Notes: generated by a model from the letters alone, not told the origin. A stretch of 64,000 nucleotides of DNA from Candidatus Thiodubiliella endoseptemdiera (GCA_013416635.1 JACCHT010000001.1:1116001-1180000), one strand, 5' to 3'; numbered from the stretch's first letter, positions 1 through 8,809 are shown. Made by a program: numbers and translations.

Positions 1-131
1 CCAAGAAATGCAAACAATCGGCCTTGTTTTTGGGTTTTTGAAGAAAGTGAGAATAATTTTGAAAAATCTTTTTTGAAAAATTACAAAAGTTGGGATTAAA
101 GCAATAAATTATGAATTACGCAAAGGTCTCA
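1..131. mobile_element. Probable right end of an IS or MITE with the GAGACC terminus
   Basis: The stretch at 120-131 reads GCAAAGGTCTC, the same outer terminus as the MITE family found six times further on. The DNA to its left does not match the MITE interior, so this may be the end of a larger related insertion sequence that enters from outside the window. No convincing coding frame is visible in the first 110 bases. Confidence 0.4.
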
Positions 132-150
132 GATTGTTATAATATTCAGC

Positions 151-390
151 TTGGAAAGACAAGGTAAGGTAAATGATCGCTTAAATTCAGATGAGATCGA
201 TCGTTTAATTGTATTGAGTGAAGATAATAAGCAATTATTAGAAGATGTGATTGATAAATTACATCTTTCAGCCAGAGCTTATCATCGAATTTTAAAAGTG
301 GCTAGAACCATTGCTGATTTAGATCAGGCTCAAAATATTGAGCAGCAACATTTGATTGAGGCAATTGGTTATCGGCGGTTTGATGGTTAA
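151..390 (+). pseudogene. comM: C-terminal fragment of ComM/YifB, Mg-chelatase-like AAA+ ATPase
   Basis: Only about 80 residues remain of a protein that is normally about 500 residues. The fragment carries the typical end of ComM: the run LERQGKVN, then [20 protein letters not shown], which is the conserved sensor-2 and lid part of the Mg-chelatase C-terminal domain. ComM is a hexameric helicase that drives branch migration in natural transformation. The Walker A and B parts are missing; directly upstream lies an IS-type terminus (120-131), so an insertion has probably cut the gene, unless the rest lies outside the window. The TTG at 151 is only the first possible start in the open frame, not a likely native start. 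Family assignment is firm; loss of function is inferred. Confidence 0.8.
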
Positions 391-401
391 ACGCTAACTC
401 A

Positions 402-1031
402 TTACAAGTTATGTAATGCTTGTAAACTACTTGCAAGAGAAGTTTGTCGTTTCGGTATTTTTGTGAAAAAATCAACCGACTGTTTAACTTTATGGTTAGG
501 TAATATTGCTAATATCTTTCCTTTTAACAATTCATCATTTCTAGTGTCCCACATATCTAAAAACTGAGATTTACTGTAGGTGCGATTACCCAATGCTGAG
601 TCAGCTAGCCAAATAGTATTCTTATCAATACCGCGTAATACTGAAAAATGATCATCTTTTCTATGCTTTAGATATACAATTGTTGGTATTTTGATCTTTG
701 ATAATTGTTCAAAAGATAAAGCGTAACCTACGCCACGAAAGCCAAACTTTGGTAAAACTTTTGCCATGTCGTCAAATGAAGCACGACCATCACCCTTGTC
801 CATTGCCTTTAACAGTTCTATTTCGGTAAATGATTGATTGTAAAACTCATTTAGCAATGTTGCCATTGATGCCGCACCACAAGAATAATCTTTGTCTTGT
901 TTAACAATGCTAGCATCTCTCAATGCCTTCCAGGTTTTGACTTTTATTTCAACACCCGTACTTGATAAAGGCACAATGACACCTGCATTAACGCCAAACG
1001 TCAAACAAAATAATAACCAAAATTTCATCAT
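402..1031 (-). CDS. Sec-exported C39-family peptidase
   Basis: A 209-residue protein starting with a clear signal peptide (MMKFWLLFCLTFGVNAG) followed by a peptidase C39 domain. The expected catalytic residues are present: Gln45 (oxyanion), Cys51 in YSCGAASMA, His128 in KDDHFSV and Asp144 in WLADSALG. C39 peptidases normally sit on the cytosolic side of ABC exporters and cut double-glycine leaders; this one has no transporter and should act in the periplasm, as FapD does in functional-amyloid operons. Its ATG overlaps the end of the upstream membrane-protein gene (stop at 1028), which suggests translational coupling. A small secreted peptide and an outer-membrane barrel are encoded upstream on the same strand in the duplicated segment. 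The substrate is inferred, not shown. Confidence 0.85.
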   Translation of the reverse strand: MMKFWLLFCLTFGVNAGVIVPLSSTGVEIKVKTWKALRDASIVKQDKDYSCGAASMATLLNEFYNQSFTEIELLKAMDKGDGRASFDDMAKVLPKFGFRGVGYALSFEQLSKIKIPTIVYLKHRKDDHFSVLRGIDKNTIWLADSALGNRTYSKSQFLDMWDTRNDELLKGKILAILPNHKVKQSVDFFTKIPKRQTSLASSLQALHNL

Positions 1032-1567
1032 ACTGGCGGTAAAGTTGGCTCTGGTAATAGCCCAATGGCAATAAAAATAAGGCTGGTAGCAATCATAAAT
1101 GCGAATAAAATAATTGTGCCAAGCGACATAGCGAGTAAACTAAAACCTAAACCCACAGCATTTGCCTTGGCAAAAGCAAAGAAAAATACCAATAATGAAT
1201 AACCAACTACCACTAATTGCAAGTAATCAAAACCCCCATGAAACTGTGATAAAAATATCAATGGAATTGTCAATAAATCAATGATACTGGCAAGCACGCT
1301 TAAGGCAAATAATGCTTGAAATGTGGGCATTTTTTGCTTTAGTTTTAACAAACCGACCAAAGACCAGGTACTCCTATAATTATTGGTACCATTGATAACA
1401 TTAATAAAAAGTGTGTGATAAAATTACTTCCGGCGGATGTGGTAACAATAAACCAAATGCCGTACTAATAAAAATCGTTAAACCAATACTGGTTTTAAAT
1501 GAATATTTTTGGTAATACTCAATCGGTTCAGGTTTAAATTTAAGTAAGTTTAGAATGTCTTAATCAT
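1028..1567 (-). pseudogene. Yip1-like multi-spanning membrane protein, copy A, frameshifted
   Basis: This is the broken copy of the 180-residue membrane protein intact at 4316-4858. The open part is 1028-1360; the rest (about 1361-1567) matches the start of the intact copy but is out of frame because of single-base changes near 1327 and 1370. The hydrophobic pattern gives four to five membrane helices. The stop overlaps the start of the C39 peptidase gene. No function is known; gene order suggests it works with the peptidase. Confidence 0.7.
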
Positions 1568-2084
1568 TTAAATATTCTTATAGGTTAACGAAACAGGCGT
1601 ATAAACAACACCAATAAAACAACAATTACAAATATAAGTTCGCATGTTTGCCCAAAAATATGCCCTCCCCTTCCTCATCTAAAGGAAAACTGTTTTTCTT
1701 AAAAATATTTTTCTTATCAGACTGATTACCATCTCTAAAGTTTTTTTAGAAATCATTATAAATATTGTAAAAATTTTAAAATAATTTTATTTATTGAAAA
1801 GTCTCAATTCAATAATACCCATCCAAAAAATTAACTTTCCTGCTTCTGATTCCATTGATTTTTTCGTAATTTACTACACTTAAAAAAAATCGGTTTAATT
1901 CTCAAGTTTTATAATCATTTTTTTTTATTTTTCTGTATTTAATTGCTTTATAGATAAGATAAACGATTAACTCAAGTCCGCCAAGAAAGATTATTATAGA
2001 ACAATACCATAATATTAATATAGAAAAACAAGCCCCCTTTAAATTAAAAGGCTTATTTTTAGTTAATTAAATTTAAATGTTAAC
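1568..2084. repeat. AT-rich intergenic part of duplicated segment, copy A
   Basis: No gene is visible. The stretch is nearly the same as 4859-5385 but with many one-base gains and losses in A, T, G and C runs. It is part of the long duplication described as 943-2500 and 4231-5810. Confidence 0.7.
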
Positions 2085-2312
2085 TTAATAGGTGGTCTGG
2101 AACTAAACATCCGAGAGGAAAAAGCCCAAGCCACCCAAACCCAAGCGCCTTCTGTCTCCCGCATCTCAACACTTGATAAATTTCGCTAAGTCCATTGACT
2201 GAACTTGTGTATTATCATTACTAAAAAAATTAGCATCAGCTAACTGAATTTGCCATTGGTGATTTACCATCAAAAACGCTAGTGTTTAACAAGAGTGTTT
2301 TAAATTTTTCAC
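2085..2312 (-). pseudogene. Small secreted peptide gene, copy A, broken
   Basis: Matches the intact 80-residue peptide gene at 5386-5628, but it has single-base losses near the stop and in the middle, and the start codon region is changed. No full reading frame is left. The leader region with the Gly motif can still be recognised in pieces. Confidence 0.7.
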
Positions 2313-2339
2313 CCCTCCCTTTTTTGATTAAAAAAAGGA

Positions 2340-2500
2340 AACTTTTAACGGGTTGTTAGTTAAAAAAATTACAAATTAACCCTCGATCCGCTCCCCAGAC
2401 CTGAAATATTTTCCTTTTTTAAAGGGGGTATTGATAATCTATTTTTTGGGTTTTCTTTTCCGTAACCCTGCCTAATATTAAAATTTTAGGGTTGGGAATT
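2340..2500 (-). pseudogene. 3' remnant of outer-membrane barrel gene, copy A
   Basis: This short stretch matches the end of the barrel gene at 5682-5830, with many indels. It stops where a degenerate MITE begins at about 2516. Confidence 0.55.
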
Positions 2501-2515
2501 CCAAAAGACCTTTGC

Positions 2516-2645
2516 ATAATATGAATAATTTAAAAGTTCTTTCATCAATACAAACTTTTTAAAACACCCTTAGCCCTGCTATGGAGTGGATTTAAAAATT
2601 TCATTAATAAAATCGTCATTTTGCTAATCATCCCATTATCAAGCT
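2516..2645 (+). mobile_element. Degenerate MITE copy (GAGACC family)
   Basis: Reads GACCTTTGCATAATATGAAT at the left and keeps the central ACACCCTTAGCCCTGCT motif of the 161-bp MITE, then decays before the right terminus. Several bases are missing compared with the intact copies. It lies at the end of duplicated copy A. Confidence 0.75.
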
Positions 2646-2941
2646 GTTCTATAAATGAATTATAATGAAACAATTCCAAACCAGCAAACACAAAAGTGGC
2701 AACCATATAAAGTGTCGCAAAATACCCAAAAGTCTAACTTGTATTTTAACTGCAGCAACGAACTTTAAATTATAGAATAAAAAGTTATCGCGTGAAGCCC
2801 TGCATCGCCAATGAGGCTGTGGCATCAGTAGCAGAGCCGCCAGCATCTTTTAGGAATCATAATGATGACTTTGCATAAATCAACCAAACCCACCAACATG
2901 GTAAAATAACACCCATCTAAAAAACAGCCACAAAAGTAAAA
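2646..2941. other. Stretch without a recognised gene
   Basis: One short frame on the minus strand is open (2649-2846) but resembles nothing I recognise. Another TGACTTTGCATAAAT motif, close to the MITE terminus, lies at about 2866-2880. It may be the remains of an element with these ends. Confidence 0.3.
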
Positions 2942-3160
2942 ATGTCCCAAACAAACAGCCCAAAAACCCATTTGCAGACTTCTGTCGTTGAACACAAACC
3001 CCTTATCAGAACTAGACGAGGGCTAACATTAAGTGAGATAGAACAAACACTTTCAAACCTGTATTCATCCAAGCGAAGTGCACCCAGACCCACCACTAAT
3101 GATGTTCAAGACTCTTCTTCGTTGGCACACAAGGATGAGGCATTAGGAATAATGGGATAA
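2942..3160 (+). CDS. Hypothetical 72-residue ORF
   Basis: An open frame giving a polar, Ser/Thr-rich protein without a recognisable domain or ribosome binding site. It ends just before the left REP end of a RAYT element, so it could be a truncated gene. I do not recognise it and it may be spurious. Confidence 0.2.
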   Translation: MSQTNSPKTHLQTSVVEHKPLIRTRRGLTLSEIEQTLSNLYSSKRSAPRPTTNDVQDSSSLAHKDEALGIMG

Positions 3161-3165
3161 GGAAT

Positions 3166-3895
3166 ATGGGGACAGGCTACTTTTATGATATAATTCCCCA
3201 CTTTTACCCCAACACTAAAATGCCACGCATACCAAGAGGTCAAACCCAAGGCGGAATCTATCATATTATCAATAGAGGAAATATGCGTATGCAAGTTTTT
3301 GATGATGAGGATGATTACGAGTTTTCCTAAAATTATTAAAAACAGGGCTAGAAAGAGAGAATATTGAGTTACACGCCTATTGTCTAATGCCTAATCACTT
3401 TCATTTATTACTTGACATTACAAGGAAAAATAGTCTGAGTAAATTTATGCAATGGGTGATGACTTCTCATGTAGGTTATTATCATAAGAAAAAAAAACTC
3501 AGGACATATTTGGCAAGGTAGATTTAAAAGTTTTATTGTTGAAAAGACAGTTATTATCTAACTTGATGCGCTATATAGAGGTAATGCGTTAGGGCTGATT
3601 TAAGCAAAACAGCACAAGATTGGCAATACGGGTCATTATCAGAAAGAGTTTTAGAAATAGAAAGATATTGAACAAGCTTATGGAGAACTAGATAACTGGG
3701 TGAATATGTCAATACGCCACAAACTCAAAAAGAAATAGATAAATCAGAAACAGTATTAATAGACAAGCACCACTTGGCAATGAAAACTGGGTTATAAAAT
3801 GGCAAAGAAGCATGGTTTGCTGTCAACTCTAAAGGCTAGAGGAAGACCAAAAATAAGAAAAATCATGATAAAAAGTAGCCTGTCCCCATTTATTT
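3166..3895 (+). mobile_element. RAYT (REP-associated tyrosine transposase) element with both REP-like ends
   Basis: The left end has ATGGGGACAGGCTACTTTTA (3166-3185) and the right end has AAAGTAGCCTGTCCCCATTT (3872-3891), which are reverse complements of each other. Between them lies a broken transposase gene. The same ends flank the fragments at 3896-4237, 6326-6863 and 7920-8395 and occur alone near 28123. Confidence 0.8.
3220..3840 (+). pseudogene. RAYT / Y1_Tnp transposase, frameshifted
   Basis: Begins MPRIPRGQTQGGIYHIINRG, the classic start of REP-associated tyrosine transposases (IS200/IS605-related, HUH-type). Later pieces in other frames read CLMPNHFHLLL-like, SKFMQWVMTSHVGYYHK, GHIWQGRFKSF and YIEGNALRA, so all family motifs are there but split by several indels, the first at about 3330. 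The catalytic His-x-His lies in the broken part. Not functional as written. Confidence 0.8.
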
Positions 3896-4237
3896 GTATT
3901 GTTGAAAAACATTATTATCTAACTTTGATGCGCGTATATAGAGTTATGCGTTAAGGCTGATTTAAGCAAAACAGCACAAGATTGGCAATACGGGTCATTA
4001 TCAAAAAAGAGTTTTGTAAATTTAGAAAGATATTGAACAAGCCTTATGGAGAATACAGATAACTGGGTGAATATGTCAATACGCTACAAACTCAAAAGAA
4101 ATAGATAAAATCAGAAACAGTATTAATAGACAAGCACACTTTGGCAAAAGAAGCATGTTTGCTGTCAACTCTAAAGGCTAGAGTGAAGACCAAAAATAAG
4201 AAAAACTATGATAAAAGTAGCCTGTCCCCATTTATTT
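3896..4237 (+). mobile_element. 3' fragment of RAYT element
   Basis: Repeats the last half of the RAYT gene (from the region coding VEK..YYLTLMR onward) and its right end at 4213-4237. The left half is missing. It sits in tandem behind the first element and its right end is fused to duplicated copy B through the bases TTTATTT. Confidence 0.75.
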
Positions 4238-4319
4238 CAACACCCGTACTTGATAAAGGCACAATGACACCTGCATTAACGCCAAACGTCAAACAAAATA
4301 ATAACCAAAATTTCATCAT
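4231..4319 (-). pseudogene. N-terminal stub of C39 peptidase gene (copy B)
   Basis: Encodes the signal peptide and the first mature residues of the C39 peptidase found whole at 402-1031. It is cut off at 4231 by the RAYT right end. The catalytic domain is absent. Confidence 0.75.
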
Positions 4320-4858
4320 ACTGGCGGTAAAGTTGGCTCTGGCAATAGCCCAATGGCAATAAAAATAAGGCTGGTAGCAATCATAAATGCGAATAAAATA
4401 ATTGTGCCAAGCGACATAGCGAGTAAACTAAAACCTAAACCCACAGCATTTGCCTTGGCAAAAGCAAAGAAAAATACCAATAATGAATAACCAACTACCA
4501 CTAATTGCAAGTAATCAAAACCCCCATGAAACTGTGATAAAAATATCAATGGAATTGTCAATAAATCAATGATACTGGCAAGCACGCTTAAGGCAAATAA
4601 TGCTTGAAATGTGGCATTTTTTTGCTTTAGTTTTAACAAACCGACCAAAGACCAAGTTACTCCTATAATTATTGGTACCATTGATAACATTAATAAAAAG
4701 TGTGTGATAAAATTAATTTCCGGCGGATGTGGTAACAATAAACCAAATGCCGTACTAATAAAAATCGTTAAACCAATACTGGTTTTAAATGAATATTTTT
4801 GGTAATACTCAATCGGTTCAGGTTTAAATTTAAGTAAGTTTAGAATGTCTTTAATCAT
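4316..4858 (-). CDS. Yip1-like multi-spanning inner-membrane protein (copy B, intact)
   Basis: A 180-residue protein with a short polar N-terminus (MIKDILNLLKFKPEPIEYY) and about five hydrophobic helices; the layout resembles YIP1-domain membrane proteins. In the original order it precedes and overlaps the C39 peptidase gene, as its stop runs into the ATG of the stub at 4319. The upstream peptide gene is separated by a terminator hairpin at 5326-5362 and about 470 bases of AT-rich DNA. A role in membrane handling of the peptide or peptidase is only an inference from order. Confidence 0.7.
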   Translation of the reverse strand: MIKDILNLLKFKPEPIEYYQKYSFKTSIGLTIFISTAFGLLLPHPPEINFITHFLLMLSMVPIIIGVTWSLVGLLKLKQKNATFQALFALSVLASIIDLLTIPLIFLSQFHGGFDYLQLVVVGYSLLVFFFAFAKANAVGLGFSLLAMSLGTIILFAFMIATSLIFIAIGLLPEPTLPPV

Positions 4859-5325
4859 TTAAATATTCTTATAGGTTAACGAAACAGGCGTATAAACAAC
4901 ACCAATAAAACAACAATTACAAATATAAGTTCGGGCATGTTTGCCCAAAAATATGCCCTCCCCCTTCCTCATCTAAAGGAAAACTGTTTTTTTTCTTAAA
5001 AAATATTTTTCTTATCAGACTGATTACCATCTCTAAAGTTTTTTTTTAGAAATCATTATAAATATTGTAAAAATTTTTAAAATAATTTTATTTATTGAAA
5101 AAGTCTCAATTCAATAATACCCATCCAAAAATTAACTTTCCCTGCTTCTGATTCCATTGATTTTTTCGTAATTTACTACACTTAAAAAAATCGGTTTAAT
5201 TCTCAAGTTTTATAATCATTTTTTTTATTTTTTCTGTATTTAATTGCTTTATAGATAAGATAAACGATTAACTCAAGTCCGCCAAGAAAGATTATTATAG
5301 AAACAATACCCATAATATTAATATA
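4859..5325. other. AT-rich intergenic stretch
   Basis: No gene is visible between the membrane-protein gene and the peptide terminator. Long A and T runs are typical. A promoter for the membrane-protein/C39 pair must lie here, but I cannot place it with confidence. Confidence 0.5.
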
Positions 5326-5362
5326 GAAAAAATAAGCCTTAATTAAAAGGCTTATTTTTTTA
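5326..5362 (-). terminator. Rho-independent terminator behind the small peptide gene
   Basis: The arms AATAAGCCTT and AAGGCTTATT pair around AATTAA and are followed by a T run on both strands. It lies 24 bases after the stop of the peptide gene (5386). Confidence 0.75.
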
Positions 5363-5385
5363 GTTAATTAAATTTAAATGTTAAC

Positions 5386-5628
5386 TTAATAGGCTGGTCT
5401 GGACCAAAGCATCCGAGAGGCAAAAGCCCAAGCCACCCAAACCCAAGCGCCTTCTGTCTCCTGCATCTCAACACTTGATAATTTCGCTAAGTCCATTGAC
5501 TGAACTTGTGTATTATCATTACTAAAAATTAAATTAGCATCATTGCTAACTGAATTTGCCATTGGTGATGTTACCATCATAAAACTTGCTAGTGTTGCTA
5601 ACAAGAGTGTTTTTAAATTTTTCATCAT
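5386..5628 (-). CDS. Small secreted peptide with Sec signal and C39-type Gly leader motif
   Basis: An 80-residue protein. Residues 1-25 form a Sec signal peptide ending near PMANS. A linker follows, then LAKLSSVEMQETEGA, which resembles the end of the leaders cut by C39 peptidases (LS..EM....G[GA]). The remaining tail, WVWVAWAFASRMLWSRPAY, is short and rich in Trp. A strong Shine-Dalgarno sequence (AAGGAG on the minus strand at about 5634-5639) supports the ATG at 5628. Encoded near a Sec-exported C39 peptidase and an outer-membrane barrel, it is a good candidate for the peptidase substrate. The combination of two leaders is unusual. Its role (amyloid-like, toxin, signal) is unknown. Confidence 0.7.
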   Translation of the reverse strand: MMKNLKTLLLATLASFMMVTSPMANSVSNDANLIFSNDNTQVQSMDLAKLSSVEMQETEGAWVWVAWAFASRMLWSRPAY

Positions 5629-5681
5629 ATTCTCCTTGTTTGATGAATAAAAATAGGAGCAACTTTCTAACGGGTTGTTAG

Positions 5682-6310
5682 TTAAAAACTATACAGCCAA
5701 TTAACCCTCAGATCCGCTCCCCCACGACCTGAAATATTCGCTTTTAAGGTGGTATTGATAATGCTATTTTTTGCTTGCCCGTAACCCATGCCTAATATTA
5801 AATCAGTGCTAGTTGAGCGTACCCCTTGTGAAATGTTATTAAATTTATCAGCTTGTTTATTCATCCACTGAAATCCTGTTGTTAAGGTAATGACATCGTT
5901 AACAGCAAAACCAACAGAAGGTGAAATAAAGAGAAAATTACCTGGTTTATAATCAATATCGCCATCTTTTCGAGTTTGACTAAAGCGATAGCCACTAGTA
6001 AGTGATAGTACAATTGGGTCAATTGCCCGATAAGTAGTAATTCCAATTTGTTGCGATTTAAATTGGGCATTATCAGAAGCATAATTTTCATACAAAGCGG
6101 CTTCAATCGAAACAAGTAGTGCTGGTGTGTTGTTGTCTTTTGAGAGTTGATAATTGAATCCTGCCCATACGTCTGCTAATTTGGAATCATTTGCACTTGA
6201 GGAGCCGGATAAATCAGTAACCCGATTATTGCTATTTAAATAATCAGTACGAACATAGGTTTCAAAATTATCACTTAAACCATAACGAGCGCTCAAGGCA
6301 ATAATAATAA
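5682..6310 (-). pseudogene. Outer-membrane beta-barrel protein, N-terminus cut off
   Basis: About 210 residues of alternating polar/hydrophobic strands with typical barrel features: SARYGLSDNFETYVRTDYLN, ALLVSIEAALYENYA and a C-terminal strand ending in NWLYSF, with the terminal Phe that marks outer-membrane barrels. It resembles the Phenol_MetA_deg/transporter class. The frame runs on to 6455, but from about 6310 it is antisense to a RAYT element, so the real signal peptide has been replaced. It is the first gene of a putative peptide operon that reads barrel, peptide, membrane protein, C39 peptidase. Confidence 0.7.
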
Positions 6311-6325
6311 TGGGGACATAAAATA

Positions 6326-6863
6326 ATGGGGACAGGCTACTTTTTATGATATAATTCCCCACTTTTACCCCAACACTAAAATGCCACGCATACCAAGAGG
6401 TCAAACCCAAGGCGGAATCTATCATATTATCAATAGAGGAAATATGCGTATGCAAGTTTTTTATGATGAGGATGATTACCCCAAAGGAAAAATATTATAA
6501 ATTTAGAAGGGGGAATTCTATTGTTTTTTCATGAAAAAAACCTCAAATTTTTTTGGGAAGGTTTTTAAAAAAGTTTTATTTTAAAAAACCATTATTTCTT
6601 TTAATGGTAAAAGGAATCTTAAGGGTGTTTAAAAAACAGCAAAAAAATGGGGTTTCGAAAATTTTTGTAAAAAAGATATTGCAATTTTTTAAAAATTTAA
6701 AAATGGGAATTTGAAAGACAAACTAAAAAAAAATTAAAAATTTCAAAAATAAAAAAAGCACCAAAAGGCAAAAAAAAACCCTTATAAAATCAAAAAAAAT
6801 TGGTTTGCAATTAAAGGTAAAAAAAAAATTAAAAAACAGAAAAAGGGTTGTCCCCATTTTTTT
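6326..6863 (+). mobile_element. RAYT element with normal left end and corrupted remainder
   Basis: The left end (6326-6350) and the first ~33 codons of the transposase (ATG at 6381) are identical to the element at 3166. From about 6479 on, the sequence still follows the RAYT gene in outline, ending in GTTGTCCCCATTTTTTT, but with far too many A, T and G substitutions and runs. It looks like a poor consensus of several repeat copies. Confidence 0.65.
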
Positions 6864-7696
6864 AAGGTAAAAATCCTAAACCCCCAAAAAACACAAAATT
6901 TTAAATTTGGAGTAAAATGCAAGAAAATTTTTCCAGTTAAAAAGAAACCCAAAACCCAGACTAGAAAATAAAAAAATTTTTTTAAAAGGAAAGGAATTTA
7001 TTTTAAAAAATGACTAAAAAATAGGTTAAAATTAAAAAAACAAGATAAAGTTTAAAAAGAAGGTTTTTGAAAAAGAATAAAAAAAACCTTGGGGAAAAAA
7101 AACAAAAAAAACCCAAAAGAAAAAAAAACCGAAACCTTTAAAGCCACAAAAAAGTTTCTCAACAAATTTCAATCGTTTAAATAAAAAAAATTAAGTACCC
7201 AACCCTATATTTAGGCGAAATCAATAAACTACAATTTTGGTTAAAATTAAACCAGGTTGAAAAAATGAAGCAACCAAAGGGGTTTAATACCCAATAAAGC
7301 ATAACGAAACAATTTTTTCCCAAGGGTTGAAAAATAGTAAACCTAAATGCCAATAAAAGAATAAAAAGCAACTTTTAAAAAAAACCACTTAACCTTGGAA
7401 GGGGGCAAACAAGGAACATTTTAATCAAAGGTTAAGGGAAAAGGAAACTCATTTTTTTTTGCAGGAAAAGAACAAAAAGTACCCCAAACTTTAACAACAT
7501 TTTAAACAAAAAATATAAATTATAAAGATATCCTGGTTCAGAATCTATAACAAACCCAGGCTTAAGGTAGCCTGAAAAGAAGTGGCATGTGAACAAGAAC
7601 AACATTATCCAATTTTAGTAATCGCATAAAGGCAAATAATACCTTATTTGAAAGCAATATGTAACTTTTAATAATATACTGAACAGGAATTTATTG
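6864..7696. other. A-rich, low-complexity stretch without genes
   Basis: Dominated by A and C runs with no open frame of note. The base pattern is unlike the rest of the window. It is probably a corrupted assembly consensus like the preceding 380 bases. Confidence 0.5.
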
Positions 7697-7845
7697 CAAC
7701 AACACCTCAATAGCAAATGGGTAAGCGACACTACCTTTGCATTGGACCAGCAAGGTTGGTTGTATTTAGCAACTGGATTGATTATGAGCTCACGCAAAGT
7801 TGCTGGTTGGTCAATGGGCAAGAATAATGACAGTCTTTGTAATTG
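7697..7845 (+). pseudogene. Fragment of IS3-family OrfB transposase
   Basis: One frame reads KWVSDTTFALDQQGWLYLA and then SSRKVAGWSM, which matches the first catalytic-Asp region of IS3-family integrase domains (usual form: VWVGDITY...EGWLYLA...SRKIVGWSM). It is about 50 residues long and has no start. It differs from the IS3 element found twice at 23989 and 38052. Confidence 0.65.
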
Positions 7846-7919
7846 ACGCTCTACATGCAATCAAAAACAACCAAGACAACAGCTAATCTTTTCTATTTCA
7901 ATAAGGGGAAATTGCTATC

Positions 7920-8395
7920 AAGTTTTCTTATGAGGATGATTACATTTTTAAAAAATACATTACCCAAAGCAGGGCTAGAAAAGGAGAATGCTTGATTAAT
8001 GCATTGTCTAATCACTTTTTAACCCCACTGAAAACCAGCTGAGTCAATTTATCAAATGACCAAACCAGAGCGCAAGCAAAAAAAAAGTGCACATATTTGG
8101 GAATATATTTAAAGTTTTTTTACAACAAAGATTAACGACATTCAACGTTGGCTTTTTATTCAAACCCAGTTCAATGATTATAGAAAGAGTTTTGATAATA
8201 GAAAATACTTAAAAAAGCCTTATGGGCTTAGTTGGGTTAGGGTCTCGCCAAAACTAAAAAGAAATAGTAATCAACAAAAACCCCATTGTTCAATGAAAAA
8301 GAACAAGGGTAAAAATTTTTGAAGTGGTGGGGCCAATCAAGTATGAAAGCAACCTGTCCCCATTTATTTCTGTCCCCATTTATTTGTCCATGCTA
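7920..8395 (+). mobile_element. Degenerate RAYT fragment with doubled right REP end
   Basis: Follows the RAYT gene from the DEDDY region to its end with deletions and many substitutions. The right end carries the motif TGTCCCCATTTATTT twice in tandem (about 8354-8368 and 8371-8385). No frame is open. Confidence 0.65.
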
Positions 8396-8492
8396 TTCTT
8401 AGCGTTGTTAGTGGAATTATATGGCTTAGTTCTTTATTTGGTGCTTCATCACACCGAAAAACAAATAATGAAAAATGTGCTAAAATACAGTT

Positions 8493-8669
8493 ATGAAAGA
8501 AAAAATTGCTGATTATTTATTGGATATTTCCAAACTCATTTTTGCAGGTGTGGTGTTAAGTACTATTTTGCAAGTTGAAGGTGTATCTAAATTAGTTATT
8601 TTATCAATCGGCATATACGCCACGATGATATTTGCTGGCATTGCATTTATGTTAATAAGGAGGAAGTGA
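8493..8669 (+). CDS. DUF6722-type small membrane protein in a cassette
   Basis: A 58-residue protein with two membrane helices. It begins MKEKIADYLLDISKLIFAG, which matches the DUF6722 family of small proteins. The next small gene starts inside its stop codon (TGATG at 8667-8671). An attC-like site follows 80 bases later, so it is read as an integron gene cassette. The function of the family is not known. Confidence 0.65.
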   Translation: MKEKIADYLLDISKLIFAGVVLSTILQVEGVSKLVILSIGIYATMIFAGIAFMLIRRK

Positions 8670-8758
8670 TGGAAGCACTATTTTTATTTTCTGGTCTTGC
8701 TATAGTTGGTACTGTAGCATTTATTGCTATTTTTTGGTATCAACGCACACACACCTAA
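8669..8758 (+). CDS. 29-residue single-span membrane peptide
   Basis: ATG overlaps the stop of the preceding gene and the upstream AGGAGG (about 8659-8664) is a strong ribosome binding site. The product, MEALFLFSGLAIVGTVAFIA and nine more residues, is one membrane helix with a short basic tail. The stop codon lies inside the first repeat of the attC-like site, as is common in cassettes. Confidence 0.55.
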   Translation: MEALFLFSGLAIVGTVAFIAIFWYQRTHT

Positions 8759-8809
8759 CAAATCATTCCAGCCGACCGCTAACGCGTCGGCTGAATTTAG
8801 GCGTTATAT
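8753..8809 (+). repeat. attC-like recombination site 1
   Basis: ACCTAAC at 8753-8759 fits the RYYYAAC box, and GGCGTTA lies at the other end (8800-8806). In between, AGCCGAC pairs with GTCGGCT and ATTC with GAAT, leaving one unpaired C in the left arm. Unpaired bases of this kind are the hallmark by which integron integrase picks the strand. The order and length are very close to classic attC sites of mobile integrons. Confidence 0.75.

Larger units (their letters stand above)
943..2500. repeat. Long direct duplication, copy A (degenerate)
   Basis: From the run TTTATTTCAACACCCGTAC at about 938-957 onward, this copy follows the sequence at 4231-5810: start of the C39 gene, the membrane-protein gene, the AT-rich spacer, the small peptide gene and the 3' end of the outer-membrane barrel gene. 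Copy A has indels in nearly every homopolymer. Copy B starts exactly where a RAYT right end (CCTGTCCCCATTTATTT) joins, through the shared bases TTTATTT, which points to RAYT-linked rearrangement. Confidence 0.8.
4231..5810. repeat. Long direct duplication, copy B (better preserved)
   Basis: This is the second copy of 943-2500. It contains the first ~28 codons of the C39 peptidase gene (truncated), the intact membrane-protein gene, the spacer, the intact small peptide gene and the barrel gene. Together the two copies carry one intact version of three of the four genes; neither carries the full set. Confidence 0.8.

Noticed and set aside
6311-6455. N-terminal extension of the outer-membrane barrel protein (MHTHISSIDN...)
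   Set aside because: This part is antisense to a RAYT gene start; the same antisense frame appears at 3106-3294, so it is not a native N-terminus.
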